A DNA stretch of 37,000 nt from Streptomyces phyllanthi (GTDB taxonomy: Bacteria; Actinomycetota; Actinomycetes; Streptomycetales; Streptomycetaceae): positions 1-37,000 of the forward strand of contig NZ_VJZE01000037.1 of NCBI RefSeq assembly GCF_009377205.1, read 5' to 3'. Under the pieces are notes generated by a model that was not told the DNA's origin, ran no database searches, and saw only the letters and a list, made by a program, of their open reading frames with translations. A program made the position numbers and the translations under genes. Of this stretch, positions 1 to 6,933 are shown piece by piece. Position 1 is the stretch's first letter; each line of letters opens with the position of its first letter.

Positions 1-128
1 CGTCGCCGCCGAACTCAACAGCCGCCCACGCAAAACGCTCGGCTGGGAGACCCCAGCCGAGCGTCTGTCTAAACTGCTCGCGGCTTGATCAACTCACCGC
101 GTGTTGCGACGACCCCTTGAATCCGCCA
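1..128 (+). mobile_element. IS30-family insertion sequence, right end (partial)
   Basis: The window opens inside an insertion sequence. The last 28 codons of a transposase are followed by 40 bp ending in a likely terminal inverted repeat at about 103-128 (gttgcgacgaccccttgaat, then ccgcca). The reverse complement resembles the ends of actinomycete IS30-family elements. The left end and most of the element lie outside the window, so family and boundary are inferred. The remaining sequence to the right is part of a tRNA terminator. Confidence 0.6.
2..88 (+). CDS. IS30-family transposase, C-terminal end (partial)
   Basis: An open frame entering from the left edge encodes 28 residues and stops at TGA 86-88. 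It contains the sequence ELNSRPRKTLGWETPAERL, which matches the conserved C-terminal tail of IS30-family DDE transposases (the N-R-P-R-K-x-L-x-[WF]-x-[ST]-P motif after the catalytic Glu). These enzymes cut and rejoin the element's ends. The DDE core is off-window, so intactness cannot be judged. The short distance from stop codon to inferred terminal repeat (about 40 bp) is normal for such elements. Confidence 0.7.
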   Translation, partial: VAAELNSRPRKTLGWETPAERLSKLLAA

Positions 129-130
129 TG

Positions 131-150
131 TGACCGGGGCCTCTGCTCAC
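131..150 (-). other. right arm of a disrupted tRNA-Gly terminator
   Basis: Bases 132-153 match the segment just downstream of the second tRNA-Gly copy (4579-4600) at 18 of 22 positions. There that segment is the arm of a complete terminator hairpin (4562-4591). Here the partner arm is missing and is replaced by the IS30 end, so the hairpin appears split by the insertion. Confidence 0.5.
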
Positions 151-226
151 TGGAGCGGACGACGAGGCTCGAACTCGCGACCTCAACCTTGGCAAGGTTG
201 CGCTCTACCAACTGAGCTACGTCCGC
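151..226 (-). tRNA. tRNA-Gly (anticodon GCC), copy 1
   Basis: On the minus strand a 76-nt cloverleaf starts at 226 with acceptor GCGGACG, has anticodon loop TTGCCAA (anticodon GCC), T-arm GTTCGAGCC and an encoded 3' CCA at 151-153. It is identical to the copy at 4598-4673. It begins 23 nt after the stop of the response-regulator gene, so it may be co-transcribed with that gene or use a promoter inside it. An IS30 end lies just beyond its 3' end. Confidence 0.95.
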
Positions 227-249
227 ACTGCGCCGTGGCGCGAGAGCAA

Positions 250-879
250 CTATACCCAACCTCGCTCACGTGCGAGACGTACTGCCGCATGACGGTTCTC
301 CGCCCCGAGCTTGGAGAGAGCCGACGACAGATAGTTCCGCACGGTCCCCTGTGACAGCGCGGCCCGCTCGGCGATCTCCGCGACCGGCGCCCCGTCGGCG
401 GCCAGCTCCAGTACCTCGGCCTCCCGCACGGTCAGCGGCGAGTCACCGGTGGAGATCGCGTCGGCGGCCAACTCGGGATCCACGTAACGGTTTCCCGCGT
501 GCACCGTACGGATGATCTCCGCGAGCCGCTGTGCGCTGACGGTCTTCGGGACGAATCCGCGCACACCTGCCGCGAGCGCCCGCTTCAGATGTCCCGGCCG
601 GCCATGACTGGTCACGATCAACACCTGGCAGTCCGGCAGTTCGGTCCGCAGGGATGTGGCCACCTTCACACCGTCCGCCCCCGGCATCTGCAGATCGAGC
701 ACCGCCACATCGGGAGCGTGGGCGCGTGCCATCGCCAGCGCCTCCGGACCGGTCGCCGCTTCCGCCACCACCACCAGGTCGTCCTCCAGCGCGAGCAACG
801 CGGCCAGCGCGCCCCGGATCAGGTGCTCGTCGTCGGCCAGCAACAGCCGAACGGGTGGGGCGGACGTCGAGGACGTCAT
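250..879 (-). CDS. two-component response regulator, NarL/LuxR family
   Basis: A 209-aa cytoplasmic DNA-binding response regulator. The receiver domain covers about residues 10-125, with acidic pair D16/D17, phospho-acceptor D62 (VAVLDLQMPG) and conserved K112. A LuxR-type helix-turn-helix fills about 148-209 (SPLTVREAEVLELAADG, then the recognition helix SQGTVRNYLSSALSKLGA). Length and order are typical of NarL/DesR-type regulators. It lies 82 nt downstream of a cognate HisKA_3 kinase and behind an ABC exporter on the same strand, the usual arrangement in which the pair controls the exporter. ATG at 879 is the first start that keeps the receiver intact. The signal and target are unknown; the TGTCA dyads at 4371-4397 are a candidate binding site. 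Confidence 0.93.
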   Translation of the reverse strand: MTSSTSAPPVRLLLADDEHLIRGALAALLALEDDLVVVAEAATGPEALAMARAHAPDVAVLDLQMPGADGVKVATSLRTELPDCQVLIVTSHGRPGHLKRALAAGVRGFVPKTVSAQRLAEIIRTVHAGNRYVDPELAADAISTGDSPLTVREAEVLELAADGAPVAEIAERAALSQGTVRNYLSSALSKLGAENRHAAVRLARERGWV

Positions 880-961
880 GCAGGGACCTCACTCCTGGGT
901 GGGTGGTGCACAGGGAACTGATCGGGCTCACACGCTCAGGCGCTCGCCGCACGGACTCGGT

Positions 962-2470
962 TCATACCACTCTCGGTGAGGCCGCACGCACGGCCGAAAC
1001 CTCACCCACGGTCGCAACATCGCTTACGGCCGAAACGCCGCCCACGCCCACGATCTCGCTCTCGGTCACCTTGCTCGCACCCGCGATTCCGCTGTCGGCC
1101 GCCTCGCTCGCACCCGCGATCCCGCTGTCGGCCGCCTCGCTCACGCCCGAGAACTCGCTCACGGACCGTACGCCGGTCACTGCCCCGCCCCTTCTCACCG
1201 ACCGCTGACCCTCCGCGGGCCCCGGCACGCGAGACGAGGAAGAACCCGGCAGCGGGACCTCCGCGGTCAGTCGGAACAGGCCCCCGGCGCAGGGCTCCGT
1301 GCTCAGGGTGCCGCCGACCTCCGACAGCCGCTCGCGTAGACCGGCCAGCCCGGAGCCCCCGCGCACCGGGCCGGGCCCGGAGCGCTCACCCGTCGGCACG
1401 GGCTCGGGCGCCCCGTCGTTCTGGACGGTGAGCACGACCCTGTCCTCCCGCACCCGCAGCGTCACGCAGCACTGCGCCGCGTCCCCGTGCCGCAGAACGT
1501 TCGTCGTTGCCTCCCGTACGACCCAGCCGAGCGCCGACTGGATCTGCGGGGGCAGTCCCGCGGCCGAACCCCTGACCTCGCACTCGATGCCGGCAGCCGC
1601 CAACACGCCCTGCGCGCCGGCCAGCTCGGCACCGAGATCGGCCTCGCGGTAGCCGCGCACCACTGCGCGCACCTCCCGCTGGGTCTCCTGCGCTATCCGC
1701 TGCACCTCGATCATCTGGTTGAGCGCCTCGGGCCGCTCACGCCGTGCCAACTGGACGGCCAGCTCGCTCTTCAGCGCTATCACCGCCAGGTTCCGGCCCA
1801 TCACGTCGTGCAGATCCCGCCCGAAACGAAGGCGCTCCTCGGCGACGGCGAGCCGGGCCCGGGTCTCCCGCGCCTCGTCCAGCTCGTACACCGAGTTGAG
1901 CAGCCACACCGAGAACGTCGAGGTGAAGGAGAGGAACCCGGTGGCCACCAGCACCGCGACCGCCGTGGCCAGCGCCACCGGCCCGGAGACGCCCAGCAGG
2001 AACGACACGGCCCCCGTGCCGACCGTGAAGCCGATGACGAGCGCGAGGACCCGCCGCCGACTGCGCACGCCGAGCGCGATGTTGCCGACGCCGAAGGCCA
2101 GGACACCGACGAGGGTCGAGCCCGCCGCGCTCGCGCCGTCCGAACCGCCCGGCCCGTACCGTGCGAGGGCGATCGCGCCGATCCCGAGTAACGCCGTGGC
2201 CAGGCCGAGCGCACAGAGGAGGCGCCTGGGCTGCTCCCGGCTGCCACGCGTCCAGTCGAGCCCCCGGGCCGCGGTCACCGCCCCCAGCACGGCATGCGCG
2301 CACACCAGCAGGAACAACCACCCCGCGAACGTCAGCGGCAGGGTGCCGATGGGCATCAGCCCGAGCGCGCCGGTCTCGATCAGTGCGAAGAAGTGGAACG
2401 ACCAGCGCGTGTAAGTCTCCACCTTCGCCGGCGTGCTCTTCCCCCGCCACCACGCACTCGCGCCGCGCAT
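962..2470 (-). CDS. sensor histidine kinase, HisKA_3 type
   Basis: A 502-aa membrane histidine kinase. Residues about 25-190 hold roughly six hydrophobic segments and no large extracellular domain, as in DesK-like sensors. The dimerisation helix carries the phosphorylated H221 (GRDLHDVMGRNLAVIALKSE). The ATPase domain has N-box VVREATTNVLRHG and G-box GGSGLAGLRERL. After the catalytic domain there is an unusual 90-residue Ser/Gly/Ala/Val-rich tail with a tandem 11-residue repeat. The start at 2470 was chosen because GAGGGGAG lies just upstream and the membrane domain begins soon after; the frame is open further 5' but would overlap the permease gene. The stop of the permease is 13 nt upstream, implying one operon. 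Kinase assignment is firm; the stimulus is unknown. Confidence 0.93.
   Translation of the reverse strand: MRGASAWWRGKSTPAKVETYTRWSFHFFALIETGALGLMPIGTLPLTFAGWLFLLVCAHAVLGAVTAARGLDWTRGSREQPRRLLCALGLATALLGIGAIALARYGPGGSDGASAAGSTLVGVLAFGVGNIALGVRSRRRVLALVIGFTVGTGAVSFLLGVSGPVALATAVAVLVATGFLSFTSTFSVWLLNSVYELDEARETRARLAVAEERLRFGRDLHDVMGRNLAVIALKSELAVQLARRERPEALNQMIEVQRIAQETQREVRAVVRGYREADLGAELAGAQGVLAAAGIECEVRGSAAGLPPQIQSALGWVVREATTNVLRHGDAAQCCVTLRVREDRVVLTVQNDGAPEPVPTGERSGPGPVRGGSGLAGLRERLSEVGGTLSTEPCAGGLFRLTAEVPLPGSSSSRVPGPAEGQRSVRRGGAVTGVRSVSEFSGVSEAADSGIAGASEAADSGIAGASKVTESEIVGVGGVSAVSDVATVGEVSAVRAASPRVV
1073..1138 (+). repeat. 33-bp tandem direct repeat, two copies
   Basis: Copies at 1073-1105 and 1106-1138 differ at one base. 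They are in frame in the histidine kinase gene and encode two successive 11-residue units (EAADSGIAGAS-like) in its C-terminal tail. Further degenerate versions of the motif flank them. Confidence 0.85.
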
Positions 2471-2483
2471 GGCACCGCTCCCC

Positions 2484-3296
2484 TCATCGCCGTGGCTCCC
2501 ATCGGAACCACCGTCGTACAGCAAACACCGCGAGCACAATCCAGGCCACGGCCGTGGCGACGGCACCCAGGGCGTCGTACGCCGACAGGTCCCCGGTCCA
2601 GCCACCGCGTATGAGGGTGACCACCGGGGTCAGCGGCAGCAGTTCGCACAGCGAGGCCAGGCGGTCGGGCAGGATCTCGAGCGGGACGAGCGTGCCCGAC
2701 GCGAGCATCGAGATCAGCAACAGGGGCATGGCCGCGACCTGGGCACCCTCCACGCTCCTACTGAAGCTTGATACGACGGCCGCGAGAGCGGGCCACATGA
2801 CGAGTCCCAACAGCAGCCCCACGAGGGCGAGATGCGGCGCCTGGGGGACACCGAGGTCCAGAAGCGCGGCGCAGGCGGCGCTCAGGACCACGCACTGGAC
2901 GAGGCCTATCGCCACCGACGGCAACGCCGCGCCCGCGAGGATCTCCGAGTCCCGCAACTCCCCCGTGCGCAGCCGCTTGAGCACGAGCTCCTCACGCCGG
3001 GCCGCGTACACGGTGACCAGGGAGCTGTAGACCGCGAAGAGCAGCGAGAAGCCTATGGCCGAGGGCAGCAGGACGGAGCCGACCGAGAGACCGGTGCCGT
3101 CCAGGTCCATCTCGTCGACCGCCGACCGCAGAGTGAACGGCAGGACCAGTGGCACGAACAACGCCGCGAACAGCGTCGCCTTCGTGCGACTCAGCAGGGT
3201 CAACTCGGCCCGCGCCAAGGCCGCCATACGCCCGGCGGGCGTCGTGGTCCCCGCACTCGCGGGAGCACCCGTACGCATGCTTGTCGACGCGCTCAC
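2484..3296 (-). CDS. ABC exporter permease (ABC-2 type)
   Basis: A 270-aa integral membrane protein with about six hydrophobic spans, for example near residues 48-66, 80-105, 127-155, 160-185, 190-210 and 240-262. It has the layout of ABC-2 type permeases that pair with a separate ATPase for drug or lipid-like substrates. The GTG start at 3296 overlaps the TGA of the ATPase gene by four bases (GTGA), a sign of translational coupling. Its stop lies 13 nt before the kinase start. Together with the ATPase it should form a homodimeric exporter. The substrate cannot be predicted from sequence. Confidence 0.9.
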   Translation of the reverse strand: MSASTSMRTGAPASAGTTTPAGRMAALARAELTLLSRTKATLFAALFVPLVLPFTLRSAVDEMDLDGTGLSVGSVLLPSAIGFSLLFAVYSSLVTVYAARREELVLKRLRTGELRDSEILAGAALPSVAIGLVQCVVLSAACAALLDLGVPQAPHLALVGLLLGLVMWPALAAVVSSFSRSVEGAQVAAMPLLLISMLASGTLVPLEILPDRLASLCELLPLTPVVTLIRGGWTGDLSAYDALGAVATAVAWIVLAVFAVRRWFRWEPRR

Positions 3297-4321
3297 GCCG
3301 CAGTCCCCTTTCCGGCCTTCGCGTTTCCGGCCTTCGTGCCATCCCGAGATCCCTGGGCGTCCGTGGCCATCTCCGCGCCACTGGAGGAAGCTGACGTCCC
3401 CGCAGCCTCGCGGGCTATCCGCAGGAACGCCTCCTCCAGGGACGCCGAGCGAACGTCGAGGCCGCGCAGCTCGACGCGGGCGCGCTCGGCCCACAGCAGC
3501 AGCCGGGTGGCGGTGCGCTGGAGTTCATGGGTGCGGAGCCGGACCGTGCGGCCGTCCGTATCGTGGTCGGTCACGCCGAGTTCGGCCAGTGGGGGCAGGT
3601 CGCCCAGGAAGTAGTTGTCCGGCAACTCGAAGGTGATGCGGGAGGGCTGGGACGCGGTCACCTCCGCGGGGGTGCCGCTCGCGGCTATACGGCCCTCGTG
3701 AAGGATCGCCAGACGGTCGGCCAGCTCCTCCGCCTCCGCCAGGTAGTGCGTGGTGAGCAGAACCGTCGTCCCACCGTCACGCAACTCGCGCACCAGCTCC
3801 CAGGTCTCCTGGCGCCCTTCGGCGTCGAGCCCGGTCGTCGGCTCGTCGAGGAAGAGGACGTCGGGGCGGCCGAGGAGCGCGAGCGCCAGGTCGAGCCGCC
3901 GCTTCTCACCCCCGGACAGCTGCTTCACCCGCACCCCGGACCGCCGCCCGAGGCCGACCAGCTCCAGGGCCTCCCCCGTGGGACGCGCCCCGCTCGTGCA
4001 GCCCGCCCACATCCGTACCGTCTCCGAGACGGTCAGCTCGGAGGGGAAGCCGCCCTCCTGCAGCATCACGCCGATACGCGGCCGGACCTTCGATCGCTCC
4101 TCGTACGGATCGTGCCCGAGGACCCGTGCGCTTCCCCCGGCCGGTGGTGCGAGCCCTTCCAGTAACTCGACCGTCGACGTCTTGCCCGCGCCGTTCGTGC
4201 CCAGGAGCGCGAAGAGTTCCCCCCGGTCGACGGAGAACGTGATCCCCCGCACGGCCTCGAAACCGCCCCCGTACACGCGCCGCAGATCAGTGACTTCGAT
4301 CACGTGCTCGTGCTGGTTCAT
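3293..4321 (-). CDS. ABC transporter ATP-binding protein
   Basis: A 342-aa ATPase subunit. Walker A is GTNGAGKTS (about residues 41-49), the signature is LSGGEKRRLDLALALL, Walker B is VLFLDEPTTGLD and the switch His is in TTHYLAEAEELADR. After the ABC domain comes a C-terminal extension of about 100 residues typical of drug/antibiotic-exporter ATPases. Two in-frame ATGs exist. The one at 4321 is preferred because GGAGG lies 7 nt before it, whereas it sits only 1 nt before the ATG at 4327. It is the first gene of an ATPase-permease-kinase-regulator operon with a TGTCA dyad cluster about 50-75 nt upstream. Confidence 0.93.
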   Translation of the reverse strand: MNQHEHVIEVTDLRRVYGGGFEAVRGITFSVDRGELFALLGTNGAGKTSTVELLEGLAPPAGGSARVLGHDPYEERSKVRPRIGVMLQEGGFPSELTVSETVRMWAGCTSGARPTGEALELVGLGRRSGVRVKQLSGGEKRRLDLALALLGRPDVLFLDEPTTGLDAEGRQETWELVRELRDGGTTVLLTTHYLAEAEELADRLAILHEGRIAASGTPAEVTASQPSRITFELPDNYFLGDLPPLAELGVTDHDTDGRTVRLRTHELQRTATRLLLWAERARVELRGLDVRSASLEEAFLRIAREAAGTSASSSGAEMATDAQGSRDGTKAGNAKAGKGTAA

Positions 4322-4560
4322 GTCCATGCCTCCAGCGTCCCCGCCGTCCGGCCCCGACAGCAGTGCGACCTGTCATCACTCCCCATGACAAATGTCAGAT
4401 CCAAGCGCACTTGAGGAGCTGAGAGGGCAGGAGGAGCCAGTGGATCAGGAGAGACGAGACTCGCGGAGCGGGCCCGGCTGGTGCGGAGAGACAGGAGATC
4501 AAGAAGGGCAGTCGGCCCCGAAAGCCTCAGGCGGGGGCAGCCCACAGGTCAGGAACACGA
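4322..4560. other. intergenic region upstream of the ABC/two-component operon
   Basis: Outside the TGTCA dyads no gene or clear -10/-35 pair stands out. Bases 4398-4560 are purine-rich on the plus strand and have no open frame with coding-like third positions. Confidence 0.5.
4371..4397. promoter_or_regulatory. candidate operator with three TGTCA half-sites
   Basis: The stretch reads TGTCAT (4371-4376), ATGACA (4385-4390), TGTCA (4393-4397). It forms two overlapping dyads: TGTCAT-N8-ATGACA and TGACA-N2-TGTCA. It lies 50 bp upstream of the ABC ATPase start, where an autoregulatory site for the NarL-type regulator would be expected. The role is inferred from position and symmetry. Confidence 0.5.
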
Positions 4561-4561
4561 G

Positions 4562-4591
4562 AAAGGCCCCGGTCATTCGACCGGAGCCTTT
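4562..4591 (-). terminator. terminator of the tRNA-Gly pair
   Basis: A 13-bp stem (AAAGGCCCCGGTC with GACCGGAGCCTTT, one mismatch) and 4-nt loop lies 6 nt past the tRNA-Gly 3' end on the minus strand. It ends in CCTTT, a typical actinomycete terminator without a long U tract. Confidence 0.8.
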
Positions 4592-4597
4592 GCTTCC

Positions 4598-4673
4598 TGG
4601 AGCGGACGACGAGGCTCGAACTCGCGACCTCAACCTTGGCAAGGTTGCGCTCTACCAACTGAGCTACGTCCGC
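4598..4673 (-). tRNA. tRNA-Gly (anticodon GCC), copy 2
   Basis: A 76-nt cloverleaf with encoded CCA (4598-4600), base-for-base identical to 151-226. It lies 80 nt downstream of tRNA-Gly(UCC) on the same strand and upstream of a complete hairpin terminator, so the two glycine tRNAs probably form one transcript. Confidence 0.96.
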
Positions 4674-4753
4674 ATTGCCCCCGACCGGCTCTCACCGATC
4701 GGTGCGAGCACCAGCCTACCTGATCCACAACAGTGGTCCGACCGGCGATGCAG

Positions 4754-4825
4754 AGCGGGTGACAGGAATTGCACACTGCGCCTTCCCCCTGGAAGGGGGA
4801 TGTTCTACTACTGAACTACACCCGC
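4754..4825 (-). tRNA. tRNA-Gly (anticodon UCC)
   Basis: On the minus strand a 72-nt cloverleaf begins at 4825 with GCGGGTG. It has the short D-arm GTAGTTCAGTAGTAGAAC, anticodon stem TCCCC/GGGGA around loop CTTCCAG (anticodon UCC), and acceptor CACCCGC ending near 4755. CCA is not encoded. It reads GGA and GGG glycine codons and complements the GCC isoacceptor beside it. Confidence 0.93.
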
Positions 4826-5299
4826 GTGACTCCGTGAGCCGGGCCTTTCGGCCTTGCCCCTCGGCGTGCTCCAGACTCTAGCTGATCAGCAGGGGTGCTG
4901 CGCAAGTCGGTTGTCCGCAGGCCCGGATGACCGGCCACCGGCGCCCCCCTCGACAACCGGGCCGAGGGGCACCCTGCCAGGGGCGAGGCCGTCAAGCCGG
5001 CAAGTGGGGTCTGGGGGCACAGCCCTCAGGGATGGGGCGGCAGGGGGCGTCGCCGCCCCCGCCCGCACTACTCACCGGCTCACCGAACTCACCGGCTCAC
5101 CGACCCAGCGCACCGAACTCACCGACCCGCACAGTCACCCCCTGGTCACCGCCCGGCAGCCCAGCAACCAGGCAACTCGCCAGCCAGGCAGCTCACCAGC
5201 CCGGCGCCCCAGGAACCAGGCAACTCGGCGGCACAGCACAGCCGCCCCCGACCAGCCAGCCGCGCCGAGGTCCCTCCTCCCCCCAGGGAGACGGACCCC
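4826..5299. other. 474-bp gene-free spacer with short repeats
   Basis: No convincing gene is seen. Bases 5071-5127 are built of CTCACCGG/CTCACCGA units. A 14-bp repeat AACCAGGCAACTCG occurs at 5166-5179 and 5214-5227, among variants of CCAGGCAGCTC. The promoter of the glycine tRNAs should lie near 4830-4880, and the transcript end of the Lsr2-like gene just below 5300; neither was resolved. Confidence 0.6.
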
Positions 5300-5617
5300 T
5301 CAACGCGCCGCAGCGAACGCCTCGTACACCTTCTTCGGGATCCTCCCGCGCGCGGGAACGTCCATCTTGTGGGACTGGGCCCAGGCGCGGACGGCGGCCG
5401 GGTCGGGGGCCACGTCGGTCTGCTGGTAGGTCTTGCCGGACTTCGACCGCTTGCGGCCTGCCTCGACGTACGGAGCCAGGGCCTCGCGCAGCTCCTTGGC
5501 ATTGGCTTGATTGAGGTCGATCTCGTACGACTTGCCGTCGAGTCCGAAGGCGATCGTTTCCGCCGCTTCAGAGCCGTCGATGTCGTCGAAGAGAGTGACT
5601 ACGACACGCTGCGCCAC
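5300..5617 (-). CDS. lsrL: Lsr2-family nucleoid-associated protein (LsrL-like)
   Basis: A 105-aa Lsr2 homologue. The N-terminal dimerisation part (about 1-58) starts with AQRVVVTLFDDIDGSEAAET and contains FGLDGKSYEIDL. The C-terminal DNA-binding domain (about 68-105) has VRAWAQ and an AT-hook-like RGRIP loop (PARGRIPKKVYEAF). Lsr2 proteins coat AT-rich DNA and silence genes, especially acquired ones. GTG at 5617 gives the family-normal length and has GAAGGGA 9 nt before it; the frame is open 58 codons further but that part is not Lsr2-like. The gene diverges from purSQL across an AT-rich control region, as the secondary Lsr2 paralogue does in streptomycetes. The name lsrL rests on that context. 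Confidence 0.9.
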   Translation of the reverse strand: MAQRVVVTLFDDIDGSEAAETIAFGLDGKSYEIDLNQANAKELREALAPYVEAGRKRSKSGKTYQQTDVAPDPAAVRAWAQSHKMDVPARGRIPKKVYEAFAAAR

Positions 5618-5989
5618 GAATATCGGTCCCTTCGTGCGGCATCTCGCCGTTGCGATCACCTCCATGACGTGCATGACGTGCTGGTACGCCATGGAGTAGG
5701 TGGACGAGATGTCGGCTGTCCGACTGTAATTGGGGTATTGGGCAAAGTATCGGCTATTGCCAATTCTTTTGTACAGGGCCCCGCATTGCAATGTGAAGCC
5801 CGACTAAAACCGTGGGCCTGTCCGTTGCGCAATGGGTATCCCGGATCTTTCCCGGAAGTTTCCCCGAAGGGTGCCCCTTGATACCGGATCGTGATGGTGC
5901 TCACGTAGATTCCTACGAATCTACCCGCGTAGAAATTCGGTGCGGGTAGTCTGAAGGAACCTGCTCAGCACCACACACCGGGAGTGCCA
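5618..5989. promoter_or_regulatory. divergent lsrL-like/purS control region
   Basis: A 372-bp gap between divergent genes. Bases about 5700-5800 are markedly AT-rich for this genome and include an imperfect dyad (ATTGGGCAA ... TTGCCAAT) near 5735-5765. This is a plausible place for the lsrL promoter and for Lsr2-type autobinding. The purS-proximal 5905-5949 carries nested inverted repeats (separate entry). No single -10/-35 pair could be chosen with confidence. Confidence 0.55.
5905..5949 (+). promoter_or_regulatory. nested, mutually exclusive inverted repeats before purS
   Basis: GTAGATTC (5905-5912) pairs with GAATCTAC (5917-5924), an 8-bp perfect stem with a 4-nt loop. CTACCCGC (5921-5928) pairs with GCGGGTAG (5942-5949), also 8 bp perfect. 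A third fold pairs CGAATCTAC (5916-5924) with GTAG..ATTCG (5929-5939) with a 2-nt bulge. All share CTAC 5921-5924. They lie 40 nt upstream of the purS start, so an operator cluster or an RNA switch is possible. Confidence 0.55.
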
Positions 5990-6256
5990 GTGGCACGCGT
6001 CGTAGTCGACGTCATGCTCAAGCCGGAGATCCTCGACCCCCAGGGCCAGGCGGTGCAGCGCGCGCTGCCGCGCCTCGGTTTCGAGGGCGTCTCCGACGTA
6101 CGTCAGGGAAAGCGTTTCGAACTGGAAGTGGACGGACCGGTGGACGAGGCCGCGCTCGCCCGCATCCACGAACTGGCGGAATCCTTCCTCGCCAACACCG
6201 TGATCGAGGACTTCACCGTGAAGGTGGAGGAAGAGAAGGCGGGGGCCGGAAAGTGA
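5990..6256 (+). CDS. purS: phosphoribosylformylglycinamidine synthase, PurS subunit
   Basis: An 88-aa PurS, the small structural subunit that bridges PurQ and PurL in the FGAM synthase complex (step 4 of purine synthesis). It begins [18 protein letters not shown] and contains [18 protein letters not shown], both family hallmarks, and has the usual 80-90 residue length. GTG at 5990 is chosen because GGGAG is 5 nt before it; an in-frame GTG at 5984 lies too close to that ribosome site. Its TGA overlaps the purQ GTG by four bases (GTGA), so translation is coupled. The Lys-rich C-terminus (EEEKAGAGK) is variable in the family. Confidence 0.96.
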   Translation: MARVVVDVMLKPEILDPQGQAVQRALPRLGFEGVSDVRQGKRFELEVDGPVDEAALARIHELAESFLANTVIEDFTVKVEEEKAGAGK

Positions 6257-6933
6257 CCGCTCGTATTGGCGTCGTCACTTTCCCGGGCAGCCTCGACGAC
6301 CGGGACACACAGCGTGCGATCAGGATCGCCGGTGCGGAACCGGTCGCTCTCTGGCACAAGGACAAGGACCTCAAGCAGGTCGACGCGGTGGTGCTGTGCG
6401 GTGGTTTCTCCTATGGCGACTATCTGCGTGCCGGGGCCATCGCCCGCTTCTCGCCGGTGATGGAGACGATCATCGAGCAGGCGAAGTCCGGCCTTCCCGT
6501 GCTCGGTATCTGCAACGGCTTCCAGATCCTCACCGAGGCCCATCTGCTGCCCGGCGCGATGCTCGGCAACGACCACCTGCACTTCATCTGCCGTGACCAG
6601 CGGCTGCGGGTGGAGAACGCCACGACCTCCTGGACCAGCGACTACAGCGAGGGCCAGGAGATCCACATCCCGCTGAAGAACATGGACGGGCGGTACGTCG
6701 CCGACGAGCGCACCCTCGACATGCTCGAGGCCGAGGGCCGGGTCGCGTTCCGGTACCTGGACTTCAACCCCAACGGCTCGCTCAACGACATCGCCGGCAT
6801 CACCAACGAGGCCGGCAACGTCGTCGGTCTGATGCCGCACCCCGAGCACGCCGTCGAGCCGCTGATCGGCACCGGCCGCACCGACGGCCTCCCCTTCTTC
6901 ACCTCGATCCTCAAGAAGCTGGTCACCGCATGA
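6253..6933 (+). CDS. purQ: phosphoribosylformylglycinamidine synthase, PurQ glutaminase subunit
   Basis: A 226-aa class I glutamine amidotransferase that releases ammonia from glutamine and passes it to PurL. The nucleophile is C87 in [12 protein letters not shown], and the His/Glu of the triad are H196 and E198 in [11 protein letters not shown]. The N-terminus [13 protein letters not shown] and the [14 protein letters not shown] segment are diagnostic of PurQ rather than other amidotransferases. The GTG start overlaps the purS stop, and its own TGA overlaps the purL ATG (ATGA), keeping three subunits in tight stoichiometry. Full length, no anomalies. Confidence 0.97.
   Translation: MTARIGVVTFPGSLDDRDTQRAIRIAGAEPVALWHKDKDLKQVDAVVLCGGFSYGDYLRAGAIARFSPVMETIIEQAKSGLPVLGICNGFQILTEAHLLPGAMLGNDHLHFICRDQRLRVENATTSWTSDYSEGQEIHIPLKNMDGRYVADERTLDMLEAEGRVAFRYLDFNPNGSLNDIAGITNEAGNVVGLMPHPEHAVEPLIGTGRTDGLPFFTSILKKLVTA

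Noticed and set aside
151..4673. tRNA-Gly repeats as attL/attR of an integrated element
   Set aside because: Both copies are full-length tRNAs, and no integrase, excisionase or transfer gene lies between them.
5071..5227. Short repeats resembling a CRISPR array
   Set aside because: Units are 8-18 bp, irregular and contiguous without unique spacers, and no cas genes are near.
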